Positions 1-10,788 are shown, counted from the first letter of the stretch. The stretch is DNA of 64,000 bases from Parasponia andersonii (GCA_002914805.1 JXTB01000089.1:647496-711495); one strand, 5' to 3'. Notes: a model not told the origin generated them from the sequence alone. Program-made: numbers and translations.

Positions 1-2328
1 TTCCACCGAGATAAGTAGAGTCGTATCGCCATGGTGGGTCATCAGATCATGGCCTCAAGCATGCTTGTATGTCCCAATGAGCTGGTGGCGCTGTCCGAGG
101 AGTGCATCATGCCTTCGGGCTTCGTCGATTAGGTCATGGCTACATTTTAATCTTATTGCTCGCTCTTGCAGTTTTGGACGCTGGCCCTTTGGTAGATCCC
201 TCCTCGGTCAAGGGGAATACTGTTACCAACAGAGCCCGATCCAAGATCCCTACCAGTTGGTGTCTGGTGGTATCCTCTGAGAACGAGGCTAGGGGGCAAG
301 GATTTGTCACCCCAAGAACAAGCTCAGACGATGAGCTGGGGGGTTTGTTTGTGTTTGAAGGTGATGCGCTAGTGGCGCCTTCTCCCGAGGCAGGTGGGCC
401 TATGGCGTGGGAGACACGACCAAAAAGATCGTATATGGCATAGGGGTGCCTTCGAGCCTGCCAGGGGAGCTCACTGTGCCAGTTCCTTCTGCCCCTAGCT
501 CCAGCTTGAAGATAAGCGTGGGGTCCAGTTCCACTCGCTCCTATGGGGAAACTGCCGAGCTCAGCAGAAGGGCTCCCAGGCTGAAGTCTCGCCTGTCTTT
601 TCCTCTCCCAGTCTCTATGAAATGAGGTTGTGAAGTCGACCCTCCGAGAGGGAAGAAAGTCCGGCAAGGAAGAGTGGCAAAACTGCCCCCTCTTCAGACA
701 GTGACAATGACGGGGCTTCCCTGACTTTCTTGAGAAGAAGAAGGTCTGCGCACGGCAGCCCGTATGAGCGTGTTAGTCAAGACAAGATCAAAAAATTACA
801 TCCAAGCGAGTCTCCAAGTGAGGTGGTTGCCGGGGCTGCTGAAGCAGCAGTGGTCGCGGAGGCTACTTCTGCTAGGGATGCGGCACCTCCAGTTGTCACC
901 GAAGGTGTATTTGGAGACGCCCTATCTTCTACAGCCCCCACCTGCCACTTCAGGATTGTCAAAAGAAGCTATTGGAGTGCGTTTGGCAGGGGAAAAAGGT
1001 ATCCTCGCATTTGGCAGGGAGGAGTCACGTTCCTCGGATGCAAATGATGCCCAAGGAGACGGTCTAGTCGCGAAGTTCGAGCTGGAGGCACTCTCCCTGG
1101 AGAACGTAGGTCTCATTACTGGCAATAACATTGCATAGGTCTAGCTCGTCTAGCTGTCATCTCCATGCTTTCGACATCTTTGCTAAACACTGACTCCCCT
1201 TTTTTATATTCTACAGCTAGCCGTCGTTCAGTTATTCTATTCCTCTCATGTCAGAAAGTTGACTGGGCAGCTGAATGCTTGTACTACGGCAGTCGAGCAG
1301 AGCGAGTTCACCCTTGCTGCATTGAGGGCAGACTTTGACCTGTATTGGGGCCAGGACGAAGCTAGGGTCAGGAGTGCGGTGGCTCATGCCTTAAGTACTG
1401 AGAGGGCCAGACATGAAGAGCTGGCCACCAGGTTGGCCGAGGCAGAGGGGAAGGTCTAGTCTCTCAAAGCCGAGATTCCAAGTCTGTGCTCGGAGGCCGA
1501 GGGTGCCAGGTTGGCCCAAGCTGAGCTTAAGGTTAAAAAGCAGAAGTTATAAAGTGCAGGGGTCGAGATAGGTCTAGCTTTCATCACTTGTGATAGAGCC
1601 GTCAACGAGGCTAAGGAGGCTAGGAAAGCCGAGGCGAAAGCTAAGTTAGAGGCCCATTCCCTGTAGTGTAGACTCGACTGGTCCAACGAGGTAATCCGAT
1701 ATCTCTATTTGGATCACTGTAAACTGATCGAAGCTCACGTGGAGCTGACTTGCAAGCACGATGAAGACCTTGCCAATATTAATGCTCTTTTGATCAACTT
1801 GTCACAGCGGCAAGCAGAACTGAGGCTCGTGGCACTAAAAGATAGGCTAGTAGATGCAGAGAAGCTGAAGATAAGGTACCAGAGGCAGGTAGACATTCTT
1901 TCTGTGGAGAGCTATAGGTCTGGCTGAGAGAATAGGAAATTTGAAGGCCACGCAAAGGTGGTGATGCCAGACCAGTTCGATGAGCAAAAAGGCATCGAGA
2001 GGGACCATTACTCCGTTAGGTACTACATGCAATAGCTAGGAGACAATATTAACATTGTGTACCCTTCTAATGTACTAAAGATGCTTGACAAAGGGAATGA
2101 TGGGCCTCTACATCTACCCCGGCCACCAAAGATATAGTTCCTGCTTCTGATATGCCAAAATAAGCCACGGAGGTTCCTGAGGGTCAGCCTGGTCCTAGTG
2201 CTTTAACTGGCGAAGGGCCAAGTGCAGTCATCCTATCTAGCGACGACTCCGAACTCGATATGCCGCTCCCTGCATAAGCTGGGCCAAGTGTTGAAACCGG
2301 CATCTCTCCTCCCATCGGAGGTAATTAG
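1..2328 (+). pseudogene. antisense coiled-coil ORF of the Tat element (aORF), decayed, 5' end outside window
   Basis: This reading frame runs opposite to gag-pol. Coding potential moves through three frames: frame 3 at about 102-443, frame 1 at about 730-950, and frame 2 from about 950 onward. From 1217 to 1927 the peptide is rich in Ala, Glu, Leu, Arg and Lys with heptad-like spacing (for example LATRLAEAEGKV at about 1424-1459), so a long coiled coil is likely. The tail at about 2120-2328 is acidic and Ser/Pro-rich (SSDDSELD). In-frame stops at 1457, 1549 and 1664 interrupt it. Known: Tat elements often carry such antisense ORFs, sometimes annotated as gypsy-type transposon or myosin-like proteins; their role is unknown. 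A candidate intron lies at 1139-1216. The N-terminal domain would lie left of the window, so the family assignment rests on position and coiled-coil character. Confidence 0.7.
1139..1216 (+). other. candidate spliceosomal intron in the antisense ORF
   Basis: The left border reads gcaTAG|GTCTAG and the right border follows a T-rich stretch, ttatattctACAG|CTAGCC. Both flanks are open in the same frame (frame 2), and removal joins codons in phase 0. The last codon before the border is TAG, which would be CAG before one C-to-T change; CAG|GT is the usual donor context. The length of 78 bases is near the lower limit for plant introns. Splicing is inferred from sequence only. Confidence 0.5.
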
Positions 2329-3033
2329 GGACCCTCGCTCTTTTGTGTACTTGTACAATACTAGCTGTGTACTGTAAAGCTGACCCTTATTGCAAGCATC
2401 TATTAAAATAATAAAAACGGCGTACTTTTCTCACGTTTATTCTGTTTTTCTTTTTCTATTGCCCGTATTTGTTGTCAGAGTCGGATATCATATACGATGC
2501 CATTCTCTTGTCAGTAGTTTGGTCAACCTCTGGGTCTAGCCCAATCGTATATGATTTGGAGTTATTAGTGAATCCTCTCTGTGCTATGATTGACGAGATT
2601 AACTCCAGAGATTAAGATATGAGTTCTGGCTCATTTGGCTCTGAGGATGTAGAACTACTGTTATGACTTGTCTTAGCAGAATTTGATCTGCGTATATGGC
2701 TGGACTTCTCTGACCCTAAATGGAACCGTGCCACAAACCAACTCCAAGAGTTGGTCAATTCCTGCTCTATCATTGTAGAAGAAAAGGCCTAGGCTCAGCT
2801 CTCATTGGGAGCAAATAGGGTGTTATCACTCCGATGTGTCCTTGCGAGTCTGTCCAAGACCTGTTTCCGACAAATAAAGATACTATGTCTGTATCCCTGT
2901 CGACCATGCACTCTGTAATTTAAGCATCAATAAACAGAATTTGGTTTTGACTTCCTTCTTTGTATTTGGAAGGTTACACGCTTAGTGTCTTGGGTAACTT
3001 ATCTAAGTTCGCTTCAATTGGGGAGACCCTATA

Positions 3034-3179
3034 GGGTCTACTTCCAATGTGTAGACCCTGGCCCCATTTATCTTCAGCTTACGTGTAGCTAAGATGCTCT
3101 CTAGGGGGGTCTACTTCCAATGGGTAGACCTTGACCCGTTTACCTTCAGCTTACGTGTAGCTAAAGTACTCTCTGGGGT
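3034..3179. repeat. 73-bp direct duplication
   Basis: Two copies begin at 3034 and 3107, each starting GGGTCTACTTCCAATG and each containing CTTCAGCTTACGTGTAGCTAA. They differ at several bases, so the duplication is not recent. It sits in the 3' untranslated region of the Tat element next to the longer array. Confidence 0.85.
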
Positions 3180-3225
3180 GGGGGTGTCATCGCTCAATTC
3201 TTCTCCATAGTGCAGGTGTTTCTTG

Positions 3226-3785
3226 AGGGTCGGCGGGAATTTTTGTTGCGCAGCCCGCTGCCCTTCGTACGTTTTCTCAGGTCATCGGCAAGTATTTTAT
3301 TATGCGGTGTGATTCCTACAGTACAATCTTTAATGAGGTCTGCTGGCAGGCATTTTATTGCACAATCCGCCCCTCTTCGTAAATTTTCTCAAGCTATCGG
3401 CAAGTATTTTATTTTGCGATATGATTCCCACAGTACGACCTTTATTGAGGTCTGTTGGCAAGTATTTTATTGCACATCTTATTCCTCCTCGTACGTTTTC
3501 TCATGCTATCGGTAAGCATTTTATTATGCGATATGATTCCCACAATATGATTTTTAATGAGGTGTGCTGGCAAGTATTTTATTGCACAGCTCATTCCTCG
3601 TACATTTTCTTGGGCCATCGGCAAGTATTTTATTGCGCGATGTGATTCCCACAGTATGATTTTTAATGAAGTGTACTGGCAAGCATTTTATTGCACAACG
3701 CATTCCTCCTCGTACATTTTCTCAGGCTATCAACAAACATTTTATTGTGCAATGTGATTCCCACAATATGATTTTTATTCGTGCG
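3226..3785. repeat. tandem array, about 112-bp period, five copies
   Basis: The landmark TTTTCTCAGG...ATCGGCAAGTATTTTATT recurs at 3271, 3383, 3495, 3603 and 3716, spaced 112, 112, 108 and 113 bases, with a partial unit before the first. Each monomer contains a second half-copy of the GGCAAGTATTTTATTGC motif, so it is itself an internal duplication of about 55 bp. Known: the 3' untranslated regions of Tat/Ogre elements can seed satellite DNA. Short Met-started readings across it are simply the repeat read in frame. Confidence 0.92.
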
Positions 3786-3916
3786 AATAGCTTAAGGGGT
3801 CTGACACTAGGGGGCAAACCCTTGTAAATAGCAAACTAGTGGGTAAATCTGTGTAGCAAATATCTCGATTTGTTTTGGAATTCGGCTACTCAACAATACA
3901 AGCATTTACATATGTC

Positions 3917-5160
3917 TTACACGTAATATTTCTTCAAGTGCTGTGCATTCCATATGTTGGGTAGGCTCTTCCCGATCTTGAGTTCTTTTAGGACGTATGC
4001 GCCATTGTCGAGCACTTTGATCACCTCGTAGGGTCCGACTTAGTTAGAGTCTAGCTTCGAGGAATTCCCTGTTCTGACCTTCAAGACCCAATCTCTAACG
4101 TTAAACCGGTGAGCATTGACTTTCTTTGTGTAATAAGATCTGGCTTACTAATGGTACAAGGCCAGATGGATCAGAGCCACGTCTCTCGTTTCTTCAAGGA
4201 GGTCTGTGTTGTGGCTTAGCTGTTACTTGTTCAATAAGGCATCTTTTACCACTTCGGAGCGAAGGGTCAAAAGGCCAATTTCAGTCGGGATCACAACCTC
4301 TGACTCATAGACAATGGCAAAGGGTGTTCTTCCCGTTGAGCTCCGCTCCGTGGTTTGGTGGGCCTACACGACGGCTGGTAGCTCTTCTAACCACTTTCCT
4401 TTAGCCTCCTGCAAATTCTTTTTAATATTGCTGAAGATGGCCTTGTTCGTTGTCTCTACTTGGCCGTTCTCTTGGGGGTAATTTACAGATGAGAAGCTGA
4501 GCTTTATATCATACAAATCACAAAACTCCTTGAGTTTGGCATTTTGGAACTGTGTGCCATGGTCAGCATGTATCTCTTTTGGGATTCTGTACCGACAGAT
4601 TATATTTTTCCAAATAAATTTAATCGTGTCTGCCTTATTGACAGTTGCGTAAGCTTCAGCTTCCACCCATTTGGTGAAATAGTCGGTGGCTAGTAAGACA
4701 TATCCCTTTCCCTTGGGGCTTATGGGGAGCTCTCCGATGATATCCAGACCCCACTTAGTGAAAGGTCAAGGAGTTATGTTTGAATAGAGCTCTTCTGCGG
4801 GTTAGCATTCCAGGGGGGTGAACCTCTGGCACTTATCGCATTTCTTGACGAACTGGGCCATCTCAGTCATCATATAGGGCCAGAAGTATCCAGCCGTTAA
4901 GGCCCTATGGGCGAGGCTCTACCCACCGGAGTGGTTGCCACACACTCCCTCCTAGATTTCTTCCATTAGTCTCTGTGCTTCCATGGGGCCTATGAACCTT
5001 AGCATCGGTCGCATCGTCAATCTTCTGTACAGTTGGCCCTCCACTATCGAGTATTGGGTGACCTTTAGTCTGATCGACCTCGCTTCTTAGGGGCCTGCGA
5101 GCAGCTTCCTTGACACCAAGTACTGGGTGATGGGTCTCATCCAGCATTCATCCTCAGAGT
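3917..5160 (-). pseudogene. integrase with C-terminal domain, Tat element
   Basis: Zinc-binding cysteines KKCDKCQRF are read at about 4838-4865. The catalytic core follows with GLDII, ADHGTQF and PQENGQVETTNKAI (D, D and E) between about 4750 and 4430. The C-terminal module ends in the pattern WNAQHLKKYYV followed by a stop at 3917-3919, which matches the usual end of Ty3 Tat pol. The function would be insertion of the cDNA copy into chromosomes. Several stops (for example near 4780 and 4805) and frame changes between 4360 and 4110 break it. The zinc finger's N-terminal histidine half is poorly preserved to the right of 4900. Confidence 0.85.
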
Positions 5161-5389
5161 TGGTCGTGAACACGTGGCACATGAGGTTCTCCAAAGGGTC
5201 TCTCAGGTATTTTCCTTCTAGCAGAACCTCTATGCGTTTAGTCGTCACCCTCATCGATGTGCTTCTAGCTAGCTCATCAGCCTTTGGTTCATCTCCCTGG
5301 GTATCTGTTCAATATCGAATTTGTTATAGTGGGCTTTCGCTCCCATTATTCTGGAGAAGTACCTGTGCAATCTTGGCCCCTTTTACTTC

Positions 5390-5650
5390 GAAGTCTCCCC
5401 TGAGCTGACCTATAATCAGCTACGAGTCAGTCTTTACTACGATATTTTTACTCCGAAATGCAGGGCTAGCTTGAGGCCTTGCAGTGGTACTTCGTACTCT
5501 GCCTCATTGTTTGTTGCCTGAAAACCAAGTCTCAAAGCTTTCTCTATCTTGAGACCTGTTGGGGTCCACAGGACTATTTCGATGCCTGACCTTGAGGTAT
5601 TCGTGAATCCGTCAGTGTAGAGGGTCCAAGCTGAAGGGATGTGAGTCAAA
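5390..5650 (-). pseudogene. second (additional) RNase H domain, Tat element
   Basis: The peptide WTLYTDGFTN starts the domain. The second acidic residue lies in NNEAEYEV and the third in VVKTDS, the D...E...D pattern of RNase H. It stands separate from the RT-linked RNase H further right, as in the Tat lineage, where an extra archaeal-like RNase H lies between RT-RNase H and integrase. It would remove RNA from RNA:DNA hybrids during reverse transcription. A stop follows VVKTDS at about 5425. Confidence 0.85.
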
Positions 5651-5879
5651 GGCGTCTATGGCGGGTCGTGTGGCTCGCCGAAGGATTGGATTTCAACTAG
5701 GAAGTCTGCCATGACTTGCCCTTTTTTTGCCAGTCGAGACCAATACTCGATGTCATATATACCCAGCTCGATAACCCATTTGGTCAGTCATCGCGATAGG
5801 TTCAGTTTGGCCAAGATCTGTCAGATGGGGAAATCTGTATACACCATGACTGAGTGTGACTCGAAGAACTAGTTTTTCC

Positions 5880-7000
5880 GCCATACTGTATCACGTCTCT
5901 GCATCCAGAAGCATGCGACTTACATAGAACACCGGTTTCTGCTTGCTGTCTTCCTCGACGCGCTAACCGCTAATTCAGACACTGTCGAATAAGCATACAG
6001 GCCCTGTCCTTTTGCTAGGGAATCTAGGATGGGCAGATGACTTAAATACTGTTTGAGCTCCATCAATGCCTTGTCCTGCTCCTTCCCCAGACAACTGGGG
6101 AGCTTTTTTTTATACATTGGAAGAAAGACTTACATCGGTCAGACATTTTGGAGATAAATCGGCTGAGTGTAACGATCTTCCTAGTTAGCCGTTGGACCTC
6201 CCTAATGGTTAAAGGCCTTTGTACATCTGCAATTAAGGATAACTAGGTCGGGTTGTCCTTAATACCTCGTCTATTTACGATGTGCCTCAGGAACTGGCCG
6301 GAGGAAACCCCGAAAATGCATTTCTTAGGGTTCAGATACATTTGGTAGTAACTCAGAACCTAGCAACACTCATCTAGATGCCCCAAATGGTCCGAAGCTT
6401 CTTTGCTCTTCACGATCATGTCGTCGATGTAAACCTCCATCATTTTCCTCAGTAGCTCAGCAAACATTTTATTCATGAGCTTCTGGTAGGTCACCCCACG
6501 TTATTCAAATTATAAGGCATGCGTTTGTAATAGTACAGACCTTGCTCCATAATGAATGCTGTGTGGATTTGGTCTTCTTCATATAGAGGGATCTGGTTGT
6601 ATCCAGAGTAAGTATCTAGGAAGCTCATCCTATCGAATCCTGCCATCGCGTCGACTATTTGATCGATCTTCAGGAGGGAAAAACTATCTTTCGAGCGAGC
6701 CTTGTTCAGATTGGTGGATTTATGTAGGTCTGATTGTCGCTGCTTTTCTTCTTTACCACCACTGGGTTAGAGACCCAGCATGGGTATAGACACTATGATT
6801 AGGCTGTTTTCCAACACTATCTCGACTTCCTTATTGATCGCCTTATTTTTCTCTAGCGCGAACCTTTGGGGCTTTTGTCTGACTAGAAGAAAGTTGGGGT
6901 CTATGTTCAGATGGTGGCAGGCATGCGCGGGGTCTATTCTGGGCATGTCATCATGAAACTACGTGAAGACGTCCTTGTTCCGTCTAAGGAATTCCATTAG
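5880..7000 (-). pseudogene. reverse transcriptase with RT-linked RNase H, Tat element
   Basis: From right to left: the pre-RT segment with HACHHLNIDP near 6930, the fingers motif KARSKDSFSL, then SFLDTYSGYNQIPLYEED near 6600, GLYYYKRMPYNLNNVG near 6520, and the active-site box YIDD at 6420-6431. The RT-linked RNase H remnant reads FYVSRMLLDAETRY near 5900. The enzyme would copy element RNA to DNA in cytoplasmic particles. Numerous frameshifts between 6500 and 5900 and stops elsewhere make it dead. Confidence 0.88.
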
Positions 7001-7294
7001 CTCACTCCTCTCGCTTTCGAGCAGTAGGGCCCCAATCAAGATTGCTTTCTCTGGTTCTATTTCTTTCAAATGGACCACCACTAGCTCCTCAATCGTGGCT
7101 TCTAGCCTATCAGACTCCTCTTCGATCTGCTTCATATATGCTGGCAGGCGGTCCTTTGATTGCTACCCGTCTCCTATTAAGGCATTCATACTCCTATCGG
7201 TTTTTTTCAAGGAAGTTGAAAAACACTTCCTCGCAGAGGCCTGGTCTCCCTTAATGTCTATCATATAAGTGCCATCCTTCGATTGACACCTTAG

Positions 7295-7700
7295 GACCTG
7301 GTGGAGGGTAGAGGTGACCCCAAGCATGGTGTGGATTTATCCTCTCCCCATGATGTCATTGAATGACGACTGGCAATCGATGACGACAAAATCTATGTCC
7401 AAGCACCTCTCTACGGCACAAACCTTCAAAGTTACAACGCCCAAAGGGCTGACCTTACTGTTATTGACGGTGAACAGTGGTTGATAGGTTGGCCTGAGCA
7501 TGCTCTAGTTCAGACCCATGTTCTCGAAAGTACTGAAGAACGGGACGTCAATGCTACTCTCACTGTTGACCAGGACCCTTCCCACTATCGCGGAGTCAAT
7601 CTGTAACTTGATCACTAGGGAGTCGTCATGAGGTAGGCGCACTGTGGTCAAATCCTACTGAATGAAGGTGATGAGGGCGGTTGAGGCGTAGCTCTCCCTT
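7295..7700 (-). pseudogene. aspartic protease domain, Tat element
   Basis: The active-site region reads VLVNSESSIDVLFF (about 7545-7585). Tat proteases normally have D and G where N and E are found here. Both replacements fit G-to-A changes and remove the catalytic aspartate. The downstream segment CLDIDFVVIDCQSSFNDIMG follows the family pattern. The enzyme would cut the Gag-Pol polyprotein. It lies in order between gag and RT. Confidence 0.75.
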
Positions 7701-7759
7701 GTTGTCAGGTGATTCACGGAATGCCCCAGGCCTCTCAAGTGCTTTGCCCTCTCTTCGGT

Positions 7760-8835
7760 TCTTTTCTGGTATTTTTCCTTTTCTTCTTTACTCTGGGTCG
7801 GCTTCGGTCTGTGTATAATCATCGGTACTATCCTCAGAGCCTGCTCCCTCGATCTGGAGGCCTGGGTCTACTTTCCTTTTTGTAGCCTAGTAGTGTCCCC
7901 CTTAGATTGGCATCCACTCACCTTCACATATTATTTTAGGTTGCTAGCCTGGATCACCATCATAACCTGCACGTAAATACTATGGAAGTGAATGGTGTCA
8001 TGCCCATGATCTCTATGGAATTGGCAGTACTTGCTCTTGTTCTTTATGTGGTCAGGAATACCAGACTCGGGAGGATCTTTAAAAATGACCCTGTCTTTGT
8101 TCTGGAGGTAGATCATGTCAATTGGTGTGTTGAGCTTGAACTTCGGTAGAGGGTCTTTAAATGTTTTCTTCCTCTTGTTGCTCTCTTGACTGGCTTAGGT
8201 CAGGGCTGCCCACTTCGGAGTTAGCTCCTACTTTGGCACATGCCTCTTTACCCCCTACATGTCTGGGGTTTGCGCCGACATTGTTGTTATTGCCATGGAG
8301 GCTTTGGGTGCTTTTTGGTAGCTTTCTAGCACTATAAATACCCCTTCTGACTTTGCCAGGACATCGGTCATGTCATATGGTAGATTTAAGAACAGATAGT
8401 CTGACAACATCGATCCTGGCTATAAGCCCCTGACGAAAGAGCTCGTGGCTTGGGTCGAATCGATATTGTGTACTAAGAACATCACTTTCAAGAAATGCGA
8501 CAAATATTCTCTTGGGGATTCGTTCGCGGATTGCTTCAACCGGTCCAGGTCTCACATGGTCTTCTGCTGCCTCTGGGCACTTGCGTACTGTTTCAGGAAA
8601 AGTTTGTAAAAATTTTTGAATCCGTTTAAAGATTTCTCTGGGAGTTGCCTGGACCATAACAGGCCGGTCCCACCAGGGTGGTGGAAAAGACTTTGCAGAT
8701 CACGGCTTCGTCCTTGGCTTCCAGGGCCATTTTTTTGCTAGAAATGATATATGTGGTTGGTCTTTCCTTTGAACGGTCTGAAAGTCAGGGTCGTGAAGTC
8801 CTTTGGCTTGGGCTATAGCTGAATCCAGTCGGCGA
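7760..8835 (-). pseudogene. gag fragment, Tat element, N-terminus deleted
   Basis: The capsid part is recognisable from KMALEAKDEAVICKVFSTTL (about 8735-8675) through SPREYLSHFLKVMF (about 8530-8490). The nucleocapsid motif reads CQFHRDHGHD (about 8030-8000); the last cysteine of the motif is lost. Gag forms the RNA-packaging shell. At about 8835-8845 the frame runs straight into LTR sequence, so the N-terminal part of gag, the leader and the inner LTR end are missing. Stops occur near 8555, 8250 and 7930. Confidence 0.8.
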
Positions 8836-8844
8836 AGGCTATTC

Positions 8845-9463
8845 GGTTGAATAAGTATTTTTTGCTTATAAAATTTTTTGTGCATGTATATCTATTACCA
8901 GAGAGATGTATGGCATATATATATAATCCTAGAACCGAGAACCAGCCGGCTCTTAATCCCAGGATCAAGTACCCTTTCTCATCCTGATTTACTCTAGAAA
9001 TCACAGACTGTGGTTACCACAATTTCCCTTGCATTATTGTGACCTGCTTTCTGCCGTCTCCTGTGGTACGAGCCTGGCAGGAGTGAGACTTTGACAACCT
9101 GCCATTCTGTCAGGACGGTTCACCCAATGTGCATACCTACCCAGGATTGCTTTGAATGCCTTATTTGGGTTTGGAGCGGTGCGCTGCCCCCAAGTGGAAG
9201 GCCTTCGAGGCTTCTGACCCCTAGCAGTCGAGACAAGAATTAGATTGGATTGAACCTGTCAAGGGTCTAGGATGAATTCGGCCCAGGCCTGCGACAACCA
9301 ACGGGCCTATGTCGTATCACGTGCGACTTATGTGACTTTCCAGCGATCCTCTTAGATATACATCGAACGGTGTATCCCCTGCCATCTGTTTCACCACTTA
9401 ACCGTCCAAGTAGCGCACGATCTAGGATTGGACCCCACATGGAGTAATTTCAATATTCCATCA
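8845..9463 (-). repeat. 5' LTR of the Tat element, inner end deleted
   Basis: This stretch aligns along its length with the solo LTR at 33225-33828: shared blocks include CATATATATATAATCC (8911 here, about 33300 there), the CTGGCAGGAGTGAGACTTTG/CTGTCAGTAGTGAGATTTGG pair and the terminal ...ATCA. The copy lacks the counterpart of 33018-33224. On the minus strand the TATATATATA block would be the TATA box. The end at 9463 (CA) is inferred from the solo LTR alignment. Confidence 0.8.
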
Positions 9464-10404
9464 AATAATTAAGCATTGTATCCAAATAAATTTGCCAATA
9501 CAAATATCGAATTACAGATGATCCATAACAATCACCATCACTATCAGTCAACTATCATGTCTTATGATGACCATTGAAGTTAAAAAAGACAAGCGAGATA
9601 CAGATAAGATAACATGCACGTAAATTCAAACTAAGTTCCATATATTTCTCTTCTCAATTTACTGTACACCATCTAAGTCGTCTCTTTCGACTCATATTGG
9701 TGAAGGATCTTCCGGAGATAGATCATATTCGTTGGCATAAAATCATCCAATATAATTAACTTATTTACAAAATCTTACTACAAAAACAGAGGAGATCACG
9801 AGAGATCTAAGATCTTCCTCTCTAACAGAGAAGTAACCTAGAGAGTTAGGCATTTATATAGCACTATAAATTAAAGTAATCTAGAGAGGTAAGAGTTACA
9901 AGTGCACTTAGCACTTTTATTATAAGACATCTGTATTATACATGTAACACTGTGTAAAAAGACATAGTAAAACTAACTATTTTTATTAAAAGTGTGTAAA
10001 AATATTTTTACTGAAAACATATTATATACGTACATATTTCTTGACTATATGATTAATAATTTTCAACAATTTTATTTTCTTTAATCTAATTTTTATTTTT
10101 TTCCCAAATTTATATTTGTCCCAAAAGAATTTTTTTGACATTATCTATTATGACTTACTCATTTTATCTTGTATTATTTAATATTTGACATATTTTTAGC
10201 AGATGTTATATGAAAATTCTGACCAAACTAATCAAATTGATGAAATGAAAAATGTAATATTTTATTGAAAACTTGTAACTTATGATTCTAAATATTTTTC
10301 CAATAGCAATAATATTATACACGTAAATTTGCAAATTTTTAAAGCTTTTGTGCCTATTTTTAACATATTTTCATAAACTATACTGAAAATTGGGCTATGT
10401 AAAC
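9464..10404. other. AT-rich spacer, nothing recognised
   Basis: No open reading frame, repeat or RNA gene is supported here. The composition becomes strongly AT-rich after about 9900. Confidence 0.5.
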
Positions 10405-10665
10405 ATATTTAGAAAAAAATTAGAAATATTTTTAGGAAAAAATCACTTTTTAAAAAAGTTTTTAGAAAAATGAAATTTTATAAAATAGTAACTAATAACC
10501 GGTAACCAATTTTCGAGCACTGATAACTAATAACTAAATATATTTATAACTACTATTTTATTAGTAACTGGTAACCGGTAATCAATTTTCAGATACTAGT
10601 AACTATTTTAAAAATGATATTTTTCTAAAAATGTCTTAAAAAGTGGTATTTTTCTAAAAAAAACC
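10405..10665. repeat. small foldback (inverted repeat) element
   Basis: The left arm, with GTTTTTAGAAAAATG and AGTAACTAATAACCGGTAACC, is mirrored on the right by AACTGGTAACCGGTAATCA and CATTTTTAGAAAAAT (reverse complement), giving arms of roughly 100-120 bp around a centre near 10535. The motif CTTAAAAAGTGGTATTTTTC also occurs in slightly altered form in the large foldback at 53775-54990, so the two are probably related. Confidence 0.6.
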
Positions 10666-10788
10666 AAAAAAGAAATGGAAAAAAAAAAACTGACCAACAA
10701 TATTTTTGTAATTTTTTTTAACCTTTTTATAGGTATAAATGTTAGAAACCGTAAAATCTATGGATTTTATACTCTCCTATATCATTAA

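Larger units (their letters stand above)
2329..3916 (-). other. noncoding 3' untranslated region of the Tat element
   Basis: No coding similarity is visible between the antisense ORF and the pol stop. The part from 2329 to 3033 is unremarkable. The part from 3034 to 3785 holds two tandem arrays listed separately, and 3786-3916 is a short unique spacer before the pol stop codon. Known: in Tat and Ogre elements this region varies greatly and often contains tandem repeats. Confidence 0.65.
1..9463 (-). mobile_element. Ty3 LTR retrotransposon, Tat lineage, decayed, 3' LTR outside window
   Basis: Seen: reading right to left there is an LTR (8845-9463), a gag fragment, protease, reverse transcriptase with YIDD, an RT-linked RNase H, a second RNase H and an integrase ending at 3917. 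After these come a repeat-rich 3' untranslated region and a coiled-coil ORF on the opposite strand. Known: a second RNase H after the RT-linked one, and an extra ORF placed antisense between pol and the 3' LTR, are traits of the plant Tat lineage. The 3' LTR must lie left of position 1. Many stops and frameshifts make the element non-functional, and gag lacks its N-terminal part. The right border is placed by alignment with the solo LTR at 33018-33828. The base after 9463 would begin the target duplication, but its partner is outside the window. Confidence 0.88.

Noticed and set aside
140..667. 175-codon minus-strand ORF
   Set aside because: It is the longest frame at the left end but lies over the antisense coiled-coil ORF, shows no retroelement or other domain and has proline/serine/arginine-rich composition expected of a shadow frame.
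3210..3757. Several overlapping ORFs on both strands
   Set aside because: They are translations of the 112-bp tandem array; their repeated peptides follow the repeat period.
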